Of a stretch of 11,628 bases of DNA, positions 1-7,216 are shown one piece after another. How positions within the stretch are numbered: position 1 is the stretch's first letter; every line of letters starts with the position of its first letter. A model generated the notes under the pieces. That model had not been told where the DNA came from and did not search any database. It was given only the letters and a program-made list of their open reading frames with translations. This DNA comes from Prevotella sp. UBA2742 (GTDB lineage Bacteria > Bacteroidota > Bacteroidia > Bacteroidales > Bacteroidaceae). Location: contig DEJS01000017.1 in NCBI GenBank assembly GCA_002353485.1, positions 112,763 through 124,390 of the forward strand, written 5' to 3'. Position numbers and translations under genes: made by a program.

Positions 1-1370
1 TAGTTGGGCGTACTGGTCTCAATGGAGTTCTCGAAGAGTGCCTTGAGTCCGAAGATGACGTACTTCATGCCCTTGATGTTCTCAATACGGTGGACGAACT
101 TGTCCATGGAACCCTCGCTCTTGGTGAGTTCGACTTGCCGGTACTGCTTCCAGAACTCGTCGTCACGCATCTGGGCATCGGCCTCGGTAACCTGCTTGGC
201 CTTACCCTTGAAGAGTTTCTTGGGTAACGGGTCGAAACTGTAGTCCGTCAGGCAGGTGGTGCGGGTGACGGTGGTACTGCGCAGGAAACTGGCAAAGTTG
301 AGGTCGGTGGTCATGTCGTCCTTGGAGAGCACCCACTGACCGTTGGGCAGCTTGGTGTACTCCTGCAGAATCTTGACATTGTTGACGAAGTTGACATTGC
401 TCTGCTTGGGGATGGTCATCTCGCAGCGGCGCACGTGGAGAGAAGAGTCTTTCAGAACGTACAGGTCACCGCGGAAGCCCATGTCCTGCTGGTTGTTAGG
501 CAGGAAGTGCAGATGGATGCACGAGTCGCGCTCTATGGCGAGTGTATCCTCGATGTAGTAGCGATAAAAGCCGATGCCTTCGTTGCTGATGGGAGAGATG
601 AAGGGATACTGCAACAGTCGGATGTGGTCCTGATACAAGTCGATGTCAGTGAAGACATCCTTCAGGACGGTGTTGATGATGTCGCCCGTCTGGAACAGGT
701 GGTTGACACCTTTGGAGGTCTGTCCCATGACGATAGTCTTCTCCGAACGGGGATCACGGCGATAGATTTTCTGCGACACCGTCTCATCGACGCTGACAGG
801 GAGTATCATCTTGCCCGTCTGGGGGCTGACCTCTACCTGTTCCACCAGCCAGGGGTGTTTCTTGAAGGGGCCAGTCTCGAGCTGTTCGGGTTTCAGGTCG
901 TTCAAGGAGAGCGTAATCTTCTCGTACTTGTTATACTGGTAGTAGTCGTTCAGCGACAGGTCAGTCTTCTTCTTGGCTGCCACCACACGACGCATCAGTT
1001 CCACGGCAGGATTGTTCTTACGGCTGTACTTCTGGCGCTTGGCCTTGACGGTGACCTCTGCCAGCATATGCTTGTCAGGCGACAACTTGATGTGCAGACG
1101 GCCCTTGGTCTTGGAGGTCACAGCAACGATGCGTGACTTATAACCCACAGCACTGAAGGTGATGTTCCACCCTTCATGGCGGTCGATGGTGAAGCGACCA
1201 CTGACATCGGACACCACAGCGACGTGGTGACCTTTGTAGATGACACTCACCATGGGAATGCTGTCGCCCGTCTCGGCATCAGTAACCACTCCCCTAATCT
1301 GCTGGGCCTGAGCCAGCACGACCGACAATAGTGAGCAGATGAGGAAAAGTATCTTGCGCTGTGTAATCAT
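1..1370 (-). CDS. DUF5686/carboxypeptidase-regulatory-like outer-membrane protein (C-terminus cut by window edge)
   Basis: I translated this by hand: an open frame of 456 codons starts at ATG 1370-1368 and runs off the left edge, so there is no stop in the window. Residues 1-23 form a signal peptide (MITQRK, hydrophobic core, AQAQ). Residues about 24-105 are a CarboxypepD_reg-like beta-sandwich (IRGVVTDAETGDSIPMVSV, then GRFTID and FSAVGYKS). The remainder (KNNPAVELMRRVV, NDYYQYNKYEK and onward) resembles the DUF5686 family of Bacteroidetes. Those proteins are about 800 residues and end in a predicted outer-membrane beta-barrel, so roughly half is missing here. The exact function of the family is unknown. 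The start overlaps the stop of the LolA-like gene (ATGA), which implies translational coupling and a shared role at the outer membrane. The family call is good; the link to export of the cluster product is inference. Confidence 0.85.
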   Translation of the reverse strand, partial: MITQRKILFLICSLLSVVLAQAQQIRGVVTDAETGDSIPMVSVIYKGHHVAVVSDVSGRFTIDRHEGWNITFSAVGYKSRIVAVTSKTKGRLHIKLSPDKHMLAEVTVKAKRQKYSRKNNPAVELMRRVVAAKKKTDLSLNDYYQYNKYEKITLSLNDLKPEQLETGPFKKHPWLVEQVEVSPQTGKMILPVSVDETVSQKIYRRDPRSEKTIVMGQTSKGVNHLFQTGDIINTVLKDVFTDIDLYQDHIRLLQYPFISPISNEGIGFYRYYIEDTLAIERDSCIHLHFLPNNQQDMGFRGDLYVLKDSSLHVRRCEMTIPKQSNVNFVNNVKILQEYTKLPNGQWVLSKDDMTTDLNFASFLRSTTVTRTTCLTDYSFDPLPKKLFKGKAKQVTEADAQMRDDEFWKQYRQVELTKSEGSMDKFVHRIENIKGMKYVIFGLKALFENSIETSTPN

Positions 1371-1861
1371 TTCATTTTATAATCGGTGTAATCGCCCTTT
1401 CGCCCGTTCATACGAAGCTCACGGATGGCAGACGTCTTGGTGTCGATGACCAGGACGAATGAAGTAAACAGCTGACGTTTCTTCTTGACAGGAGTGATGG
1501 TAATGGTCTTCTGGCCTTTCTGTGTGGCGACTGTCAGGTCTTCGCCCGTAGGAAGGGGTTGGTTGTTGATGACAGCCTGAAGCACGTCGTGGAAGGTAGA
1601 GAACTGTGCGTTCTTCTTGCTGTCAGTGACGTGCTTCTTGCCACCCATAGTCATCGTGAACTTGGTACCGTCCATGATGAGCTGTTCCTTGCCCTCGTTG
1701 GTAGAAATGCAGATATAGTCGGGCTTGCGGATGGTCATGGTGCCTGTGGTGACATCGTCCTGAGCCACAGCCTCACGATGCTGTGTACGAGTAACGTTTT
1801 GAGCAACACTGAAAGCTGCACAACAAATAACAAATGATAAAACTAAAAACAATCTTTTCAT
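1367..1861 (-). CDS. LolA-like periplasmic outer-membrane lipid/lipoprotein carrier
   Basis: This 164-residue protein has a cleavable signal peptide (MKRLFLVLSFVICCAAFSVA, likely cut near residue 20). The mature part is about 144 residues and rich in beta-strand, with the repeating pattern of LolA-type half-barrels: TGTMTIRKPDYICI, EGKEQLIMDGTKF, ITITPVKKK, and SAIRELRMNGRKGDYTDYK near the end. It is shorter than classical LolA (about 200 residues). The Cys pair in the signal peptide does not form a lipobox, so it should be a soluble periplasmic protein. LolA-like proteins next to MMPL exporters are typical of aryl-polyene and flexirubin clusters, where they are thought to ferry a hydrophobic product across the periplasm. 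I chose the ATG at 1861. The frame opens upstream to 1969, but that extension lies inside the fabG-like gene and lacks the signal peptide start. The stop overlaps the DUF5686 start. Confidence 0.8.
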   Translation of the reverse strand: MKRLFLVLSFVICCAAFSVAQNVTRTQHREAVAQDDVTTGTMTIRKPDYICISTNEGKEQLIMDGTKFTMTMGGKKHVTDSKKNAQFSTFHDVLQAVINNQPLPTGEDLTVATQKGQKTITITPVKKKRQLFTSFVLVIDTKTSAIRELRMNGRKGDYTDYKMK

Positions 1862-1886
1862 AACTATAAACTCTATAACTCTAAAC
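1862..1886. repeat. Short AT-rich tandem repeats before the LolA-like gene
   Basis: The 25-nt gap between the fabG-like stop and the LolA-like ATG consists almost entirely of a degenerate repeat. On the minus strand TAGAGTT occurs at 1883-1877 and 1875-1869 (8-nt spacing), followed by TAGTT at 1866-1862, just before the start codon. No clear Shine-Dalgarno sequence is visible. It may act as an unstructured AT-rich leader for translation initiation or be neutral spacer. Confidence 0.6.
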
Positions 1887-2606
1887 TCAAGTGTACAACC
1901 CTCCATTGATGGAGATAACATTACCCGTGATATAGCCTGCCTGAGGTGATGCCAGGAATGCAACAGCATCGGCCACTTCCTCGGGCGTGCCGAAACGGCC
2001 CATGGGAATCTGCTTCTTCAGCTCGGCCTCATCGAGTCCCTCTGTCATGTCCGTACGGATGAAGCCCGGTGCAATGGCGTTGACGGTGATGTTACGACGT
2101 GCCACCTCCTGTGCCAGGGCCTTCGTTGCAGCAATAATGCCACCCTTGGCAGCCGAGTAGTTGGTCTGTCCGGGCAAGCCCTTCAGACCGCTGACGCTGG
2201 CCATATTAATGATGCGACCGAACTTATGCAGCTGCATAGCAGGCAACAGCGGCTGGGTGACATTGTAGAATCCAGACAGGGTGATGTCAAGCACACGGTG
2301 CCAGTCTGCCTCGGGCATCAGCGCCAAGACATTGTCACGACGGATGCCGGCATTATTGACTACGACAGCGATGTATTCACTGTCGTGACTGGCCTGCCAG
2401 TCGGTCAAGGCAGCACGCACCTGCTCGCTGTCGCTAACGTCGAAGCGCATCAAAGTACCCTGTCCGCCACAAAGTTCCAGCGTCTTCTGAGCCTCAGCGT
2501 CATTGCTGGTATAGTTTATCAACACATGGTAGCCCTCTTGAGCCAATTTTACTGCGATGGCGCGGCCTATGCCACGACTGCCACCTGTTATCAATGCGTA
2601 GTTCAT
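1887..2606 (-). CDS. fabG: FabG-like 3-oxoacyl-ACP reductase (SDR family)
   Basis: This 239-residue classical short-chain dehydrogenase would reduce 3-oxoacyl-ACP to 3-hydroxyacyl-ACP with NADPH. Visible motifs are the nucleotide-binding TGGSRGIG (residues 7-14), NNAG (84-87), catalytic Ser137, the YSAAK motif with Tyr150 and Lys154, and the PGFIRTDM loop (180-187). The C-terminus NVISINGGLYT is typical of FabG. One oddity is VLDITLSGFYN, where the helix-4 position that is usually Asn in the SDR tetrad (as in E. coli FabG) reads Thr109. Length matches the family. The ATG at 2606 lies 46 nt after the oxidoreductase stop. Its place beside a KS, ACP and dehydratase says it supplies the reductive step of a dedicated elongation cycle rather than housekeeping fatty-acid synthesis; that assignment is inference. 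Confidence 0.92.
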   Translation of the reverse strand: MNYALITGGSRGIGRAIAVKLAQEGYHVLINYTSNDAEAQKTLELCGGQGTLMRFDVSDSEQVRAALTDWQASHDSEYIAVVVNNAGIRRDNVLALMPEADWHRVLDITLSGFYNVTQPLLPAMQLHKFGRIINMASVSGLKGLPGQTNYSAAKGGIIAATKALAQEVARRNITVNAIAPGFIRTDMTEGLDEAELKKQIPMGRFGTPEEVADAVAFLASPQAGYITGNVISINGGLYT

Positions 2607-2611
2607 ATAAG

Positions 2612-2648
2612 TAATTTACTATTTATGGATTTATAATTTACTATTTAT
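2612..2648. repeat. Perfect 15-bp direct repeat in the oxidoreductase-fabG spacer
   Basis: TAATTTACTATTTAT occurs at 2612-2626 and again at 2634-2648, starts 22 bp apart. The last 8 bases (CTATTTAT) occur a third time at 2653-2660, overlapping the oxidoreductase stop codon. The copies fill nearly the whole 46-bp spacer. About two helical turns between copies would suit a dimeric binding site, but AT-rich spacer duplication explains it equally well. Confidence 0.75.
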
Positions 2649-2652
2649 TTTG

Positions 2653-4071
2653 CTATTTATAATTCATTTTTTGAATTTCCTCTACAGTACTGAGGGCTGT
2701 CATGGTTACTCCCTCCAGTCCGTGCAGCATCAGGCTCTGGCCTGTCAACAGCAGGTTGGGAATGGGTGTCTTGGTGGACAGCATGGTCATCAGCGGATTG
2801 CGACAGTCTTTGCGGAGGCCAAAGGCTGAGCCGCAGGGCGACAGCGTATAGTCGCGCCACGTCAGCGGAGTGCTGGTATAACGTTTCTCCACCATGTCGG
2901 CCAGCCCAGGTATAACCCGTTCTGCCAGGAGAATGCAAGCATCTGCCAGCCGTTCTTTCTGTTGTTCGTAGTCAGCACCACGCCGACCTACCTGGGTATG
3001 TTCCCAAGCCTGGCACAAAGACCAGGGCAGTGGTGTCAGCAGGTCTATCTGACGGACATAAGTAGAGCCGTCTTCCGGCACACGTGCACTGACCATGATG
3101 CCCCCTACCCCGTCGGTCTGCTCGGAGAACGTCCATACGTTAGCCTCACGATAGACATACTTATTATGGTTGAAATAGGGCAACGTGTCAGCACGAAGCA
3201 CCAGTGAGACGGTGAACATACCATACGTATTCTGTAAGGTATTGATGCGGCGTCGGAACATTTTCTTAAACACTTGCGACTTCTTCAGCCAGCCCAGTGT
3301 CAGCTGGGGATGGACGTCGCTAACAAACAAGTCACCCTCGAAGGTTCTGCCATCCTGGCACTGGACAGCAACGATGTGACCACCAGCCTCGCACATCTCG
3401 CAGACTTCGGCCTGACAGTACACCTCGCCACCAGCAGCCTTGATATCGCGGATGAGCGAATCGACAATGAGTTGCCCACTGCCCTTCAGTCGCCAACTGC
3501 TCTGGATGTAACTGCTCAAGCCATGGGCAAAGGTAAACAGCGGCAACGACTCACGACGCAGTTCCATCCTCATGGCAGCTGCCGACACGACGTTGACCAA
3601 CAGAGGGTCGTGGAAGAGCGATGTCAGGTAGTCGTAGGCATTGACATGGGAACTCTGCACCATGGGCGGCAACTGGCGTAGCATTGCCACAAACTGATGC
3701 AGTGCGCTGCGCTCCTGTGGAAAGTAGGCTGCAAGAGTGTCGGCAAAATGGTCGAAGCCCTCTGCCAACGGGTATGTCTGGTTGCCAATGGTGATGAGGT
3801 CGAAGCCGTCGGCATCGAGTCGTTGCCAAGGCAGCGTCAGCAAGTCCAGCATCTGGAAAGCATCGTGCAAGGACTGTCCTTCATCCAAACCACCGACATA
3901 GTGGAGACCGGTGTCAAACTCCAGTTTACCACGCCGATAGCTCTGCAGGCATCCACCGGGTATGCGCTGGCGCTCCAGCACCACCACACTCCGCCCGCTC
4001 TGTGCCAGCTGACGGGCACAGATGAGCCCTCCGAGTCCACTGCCTATGATTACTACGTCGTACTTCACCAA
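2653..4071 (-). CDS. CrtI/phytoene-desaturase-like NAD(P)/FAD-dependent oxidoreductase
   Basis: This 472-residue flavoprotein begins with a Rossmann ADP-binding motif, DVVIIGSGLGGLICARQLA (residues 5-23), followed by the ribose-binding acidic Glu33 and PGGC (38-41). It ends with the second FAD contact region LLLTGQSLMLHGLEGVTMTALS. This layout and length match the phytoene desaturase/carotenoid isomerase-like family. Such enzymes desaturate or isomerise polyene chains. Homologues occur in flexirubin and aryl-polyene clusters, so a role in setting the conjugated chain is plausible but not shown. There is no ATG: the frame starts TTG (4071) then GTG (4068), and either could initiate. The frame is the same as the upstream exporter, separated only by its TAA stop and three codons, so translation probably depends on termination-reinitiation. 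Confidence 0.85.
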   Translation of the reverse strand: MVKYDVVIIGSGLGGLICARQLAQSGRSVVVLERQRIPGGCLQSYRRGKLEFDTGLHYVGGLDEGQSLHDAFQMLDLLTLPWQRLDADGFDLITIGNQTYPLAEGFDHFADTLAAYFPQERSALHQFVAMLRQLPPMVQSSHVNAYDYLTSLFHDPLLVNVVSAAAMRMELRRESLPLFTFAHGLSSYIQSSWRLKGSGQLIVDSLIRDIKAAGGEVYCQAEVCEMCEAGGHIVAVQCQDGRTFEGDLFVSDVHPQLTLGWLKKSQVFKKMFRRRINTLQNTYGMFTVSLVLRADTLPYFNHNKYVYREANVWTFSEQTDGVGGIMVSARVPEDGSTYVRQIDLLTPLPWSLCQAWEHTQVGRRGADYEQQKERLADACILLAERVIPGLADMVEKRYTSTPLTWRDYTLSPCGSAFGLRKDCRNPLMTMLSTKTPIPNLLLTGQSLMLHGLEGVTMTALSTVEEIQKMNYK

Positions 4072-4080
4072 ACTATTCGA

Positions 4081-6513
4081 TTATTTTTCTTTTTGCAGCC
4101 ACCGGAAAACGGCAGGTTGAAGGACATAGGCAAGAATGACAGCAGAGAGCAGGCCAACGAGTGTAGAGAAGCCTACACTACGGATGGCAGGATGCTGAGC
4201 CAGCAACATGCTGCTGACTGTCACAATCAGAATGATAGCAGAGAGTAATACAGCCGTCTTGTGGTATTGCAGGTTCTGATTGATCAGACCGTTCATCACA
4301 AAGATGCTGTAGTCGACACCAATACCGAAGATAAAGGTGGAAATGATAATGCTGATGAGGTTAAACTGTACCCCGAACAGGTTCATGACACCTAACACGA
4401 TGAGCCAACTGAGCAAGATGGGTGCAAAGCCCAGCACCGTGTACTTGACATTGAAACGGAACGACAGGAGCAGCACGACGAAGACAAAAGCCATGGACAA
4501 CCACTGCAGGGTGTCGAAGTCCTGGCTCATCTGAATCAGCGTGTCTGTCGTATAATAATAGGTATCGAGCACGAGCAGGTTGGGATCGCTGCTGACGGCA
4601 TCACAGATACGGATATAGTCGCTGTCACTGCTGCGCACAGAGTCGTTCTGGCAGCGGACAGAGGTAAACACCAGATAGTCCCCACCGTATGACTGCTCGG
4701 TCAGGGTGGAGAGATAGCCCTCGGGGATGAGTTCTGCGTTGTAGAGCGCATCAGGCTGGTAGTCTGCATTGGCAGCCTCAAAGAAAGCATTGAAAGCCTC
4801 GGGATTCAGTCCGGCTTGGGAAGCCGTCTCGTTGATGAGTCTACGGACGGTCGCCTGACGTTCCGGAGTCCAGTAGCGATGCCAAGCATCAATGCGCTGC
4901 TGCTGGGTATGTAGTGCCACCAGCAGCTGGTTAGTATGGGTATAGCTCTTCACCAGTCCGATGCGCTGCAGCGAATCAAGCTTACGGTCCAGAAGTGCAA
5001 AGTGGTCAATGGCCTCCTCCATGGTACGTCCCTGACTGGCAAAGTATTTGGTCTTGTCGCCCGTATAGGTCTTTGCGCGAAGCAGTTCCTCAGAATGCTC
5101 AGTAATCTCGGCTTCGTAGCCCAGATTGTGCATATCGGCATCGAAATGGGTTCCACCCACCAGATAGGCTCCCACGCCCAACAGGACGACGAGCAAGATG
5201 CCTACAAGCAGAGGACGTTTCTGGTCGAAGGGATAGGCATTGATGCGGTCCAGCCAGTTGAAAGCGTGCTGACTGGTCTTTTTGGACAGCATCTGCGGCA
5301 GATAGATAAGCGAGAACAAGGTGGTGCCGAGGATGGCAAAGGCTGCAAACAGGCCAAAGTCACGCAACAGGTCGGTATTGACGAAAAGCAGGCCGGCAAA
5401 GGAGCCTATGGTGGTGATGCAACCCAGCAGGACGGGCTTCACCTGGTCGCGCAACAGCTGTTTCTGATCGCTGACATACTGATGATGGGTCAGCACATGG
5501 AGCACATAGCTCATGGCCACACCCAGTACCACACCACCTATGCCCAAGGCTAAAAGTGAGAATTCGCCCTTGAGCCAGTACATCATGGCCAAGCCAAACA
5601 AAGTGCCAAAGGCTACGGGTAATAATAATAAAGGTATGGTATCCCAGCGACGGAAGCAATATAGCAGGAATATCAGCACCAACAACAGTGCTCCTGCTAT
5701 CGTAGTCGTCAGATCGTGCTTAATCTGTGTAGAGTTATAATAACCGCTGGCAGGTGTTCCATGATAGCTGATGCGCACCTGTGGATGACTCTTCGCGTAC
5801 TGATCTATCAGCTCGTTCAGCATCTGGAACATGGCAGAGCCCTGTCCGGTATTGGTAGCCGAATAGCGAGGGGTGATAAAGGCGATGCAGACTGTTGAGT
5901 CTGGAACAAAAAAGTGGTTATCAATGGTTTTGTAGCTGCCTGCACTCATCATGGGTGCCAGCTGTTCGACCAACACACTGCGCATACCCATCGGGTCCAT
6001 CTGGATCAGTTCAGGGAACATACTGCCAAACTCACCCGTCAGGTCGTCGCGGTTCTGTTGCATCTGACGCACGAAGTGTTCGCGGGTGAGCAGGGTGTCA
6101 AACCTTGCATAGGCAGACGTATCAATATAGGCGGGAATATGTTCCGCCATATAGTCAATGGCATCAGGCATCAAGTCTTCGTCCAAACGGTAGAACACAT
6201 CGCCAATGGTCTGGCAGGCGGAGTCGCTCTTAGTCAGTGACTCGACAAACGCATCGCACGTTGCAGCCAGGCTGTCGGCATGTTCGCCCTCGAACAACAG
6301 GAATACCTTATCCTTGATTTTCAAGTCTGCAAAGGCTAACTTGGTGGTACCATCCTCGTTCTTGGACGAGGGCATCAGTTTGTTGATGTCTTCCTCCAAA
6401 TGTATCTGAGTGGCAAAGTAGCCGAAAAAGGCAAACAATGCCACCATCGACAGCCAACAGACGAGCCGATGGCTACGAAAATACTGAGCGAGACGGATCA
6501 ACAAGTTAGTCAT
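4081..6513 (-). CDS. MMPL/RND-superfamily lipid exporter
   Basis: An 810-residue inner-membrane transporter with the two-fold RND/MMPL layout. TM1 is at about 17-36, with a periplasmic domain at about 37-267. TM2-TM6 fall at about 268-287, 293-313, 318-340, 361-379 and 383-407, and TM7 at 434-453. A second periplasmic domain spans about 455-668, and the last five helices lie at about 670-800. The second half carries GIGVDYSIF in TM10 with a membrane Asp734, as expected for proton coupling. The matching first-half segment, GVAMSYVLHV, lacks that Asp. MMPL proteins export lipids and polyketides. Here, sitting between the acyl-chain enzymes and the LolA-like carrier, it probably moves the product out of the inner membrane. 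Its ATG overlaps the dehydratase stop (ATGA), so it is coupled to synthesis. It ends just 9 nt before the next start. Confidence 0.9.
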   Translation of the reverse strand: MTNLLIRLAQYFRSHRLVCWLSMVALFAFFGYFATQIHLEEDINKLMPSSKNEDGTTKLAFADLKIKDKVFLLFEGEHADSLAATCDAFVESLTKSDSACQTIGDVFYRLDEDLMPDAIDYMAEHIPAYIDTSAYARFDTLLTREHFVRQMQQNRDDLTGEFGSMFPELIQMDPMGMRSVLVEQLAPMMSAGSYKTIDNHFFVPDSTVCIAFITPRYSATNTGQGSAMFQMLNELIDQYAKSHPQVRISYHGTPASGYYNSTQIKHDLTTTIAGALLLVLIFLLYCFRRWDTIPLLLLPVAFGTLFGLAMMYWLKGEFSLLALGIGGVVLGVAMSYVLHVLTHHQYVSDQKQLLRDQVKPVLLGCITTIGSFAGLLFVNTDLLRDFGLFAAFAILGTTLFSLIYLPQMLSKKTSQHAFNWLDRINAYPFDQKRPLLVGILLVVLLGVGAYLVGGTHFDADMHNLGYEAEITEHSEELLRAKTYTGDKTKYFASQGRTMEEAIDHFALLDRKLDSLQRIGLVKSYTHTNQLLVALHTQQQRIDAWHRYWTPERQATVRRLINETASQAGLNPEAFNAFFEAANADYQPDALYNAELIPEGYLSTLTEQSYGGDYLVFTSVRCQNDSVRSSDSDYIRICDAVSSDPNLLVLDTYYYTTDTLIQMSQDFDTLQWLSMAFVFVVLLLSFRFNVKYTVLGFAPILLSWLIVLGVMNLFGVQFNLISIIISTFIFGIGVDYSIFVMNGLINQNLQYHKTAVLLSAIILIVTVSSMLLAQHPAIRSVGFSTLVGLLSAVILAYVLQPAVFRWLQKEK

Positions 6514-6932
6514 TGCATGAATATTTTCAGTTTAACCTCAGCGATAGGGTCATCGCCTACAGACGTTTGGCCTGTAGCCAGTGTAACGTTACCAAACGTC
6601 ATGTCGAAAGTGACTGTGGTCTCAAGACGCTCGCCCAGACGAGGGCGACGATGACAGGCAAAGTGCTTCACCTCTCCGATGATTCCCACAGGGGGGGCCG
6701 ATGACTCAGGAGACAATGCCAGGCAACCCGCCAAGGCCGAGCAGGACTGTGCAATATGCTCGATAAGTCCCGTCTCGGCCATTGTATGGTCGGGCAACAT
6801 AAAGTAATTTTCCTGCCGTACTTCAAGTGTAGCAGCAGCACTCTTACCGTCACGCTCCTCCAGCGTATCCACCATCATGAACGGATAGCGCTGGGGTATC
6901 AGCCTTTTAATGTCATCACCGCTGTACGTCAT
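6510..6932 (-). CDS. FabZ/hotdog-fold 3-hydroxyacyl-ACP dehydratase
   Basis: This 140-residue protein has the FabZ/FabA-like hotdog pattern. It starts DIKRLIPQRYPFMMVDTLEE (residues 7-26), equivalent to the LPHRYPFLLVD stretch of FabZ. The central segment LPDHTMAETGLIEHIAQSCSALAG (46-69) supplies His49 and Glu58 as the likely catalytic pair, followed by GEVKHF (86-91) and a final beta-strand block. Compared with FabZ, the loop between the catalytic His and Glu is about five residues shorter, and Gln14 stands where FabZ has His. This is the divergent type seen in aryl-polyene clusters. It would remove water from 3-hydroxyacyl-ACP and leave a double bond. Both ends overlap neighbours by ATGA (ACP upstream, exporter downstream). 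A C7 run (G7 at 6691-6697 on the plus strand) lies inside the gene. Confidence 0.85.
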   Translation of the reverse strand: MTYSGDDIKRLIPQRYPFMMVDTLEERDGKSAAATLEVRQENYFMLPDHTMAETGLIEHIAQSCSALAGCLALSPESSAPPVGIIGEVKHFACHRRPRLGERLETTVTFDMTFGNVTLATGQTSVGDDPIAEVKLKIFMQ

Positions 6933-7174
6933 GCAGCATGATGCTCCTCAATGTAGTCGTACAGGTCGTTGAAGGTCTGAATCTTCTTCAAATCCTCTAC
7001 GGGGATTTTGACTTGATAGTTGTACTGTACCAGGGCAATGAGGTCCACTAAGTTAATACTGTCGAGGCTGAGGGTCTCTTTCAGGTTCGCATCGGGTGTG
7101 AACTCACTCTCTTCAACTTCAAACTCTTCAGCCAGCAGGCTGTTTACTTTTGCGATAATTTCTTCTCTTGTCAT
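6929..7174 (-). CDS. Acyl carrier protein
   Basis: An 81-residue acidic, helical acyl carrier protein. The phosphopantetheine attachment motif is LSLDSINLVDLI, with Ser39 as the modified residue, placed after helix 1 and the loop PDANLKETL as usual. Helix 2 and 3 regions (NLVDLIALVQYNYQVKIPVEDL, then TFNDLYDYIEE) match the family, and the length is typical. It carries the growing chain for the adjacent KS, DH and KR. It is probably a pathway-specific ACP because it sits directly between KS and DH and is coupled to the dehydratase by an ATGA overlap. It follows the KS after a 42-nt AT-rich spacer. The housekeeping acpP would normally sit beside fabF and is not expected here. Confidence 0.93.
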   Translation of the reverse strand: MTREEIIAKVNSLLAEEFEVEESEFTPDANLKETLSLDSINLVDLIALVQYNYQVKIPVEDLKKIQTFNDLYDYIEEHHAA

Positions 7175-7216
7175 GACAATTTAAAATTAAATGATTAATA
7201 ATAATATAACTTATTC

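Noticed and set aside
435..1136. Plus-strand open frame of 233 codons opposite the DUF5686 gene
   Set aside because: It is the antisense shadow of a well-supported coding frame. Its translation has no recognisable motif, and the opposite strand carries a signal peptide and domain hallmarks.
1862..1969. N-terminal extension of the LolA-like protein to ATG 1969
   Set aside because: The extension lies mostly within the fabG-like coding region and would bury a good signal peptide that starts at ATG 1861.
3697..4248. Plus-strand open frame of 183 codons opposite the oxidoreductase-exporter junction
   Set aside because: Low-complexity, Gln/His-rich translation typical of an antisense frame; both opposite genes have clear motifs.
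7175..7216. Possible internal promoter between KS and ACP in the AT-rich spacer
   Set aside because: No TAnnTTTG or TTTG pair is visible on the minus strand; it is more likely an AT-rich translation leader.
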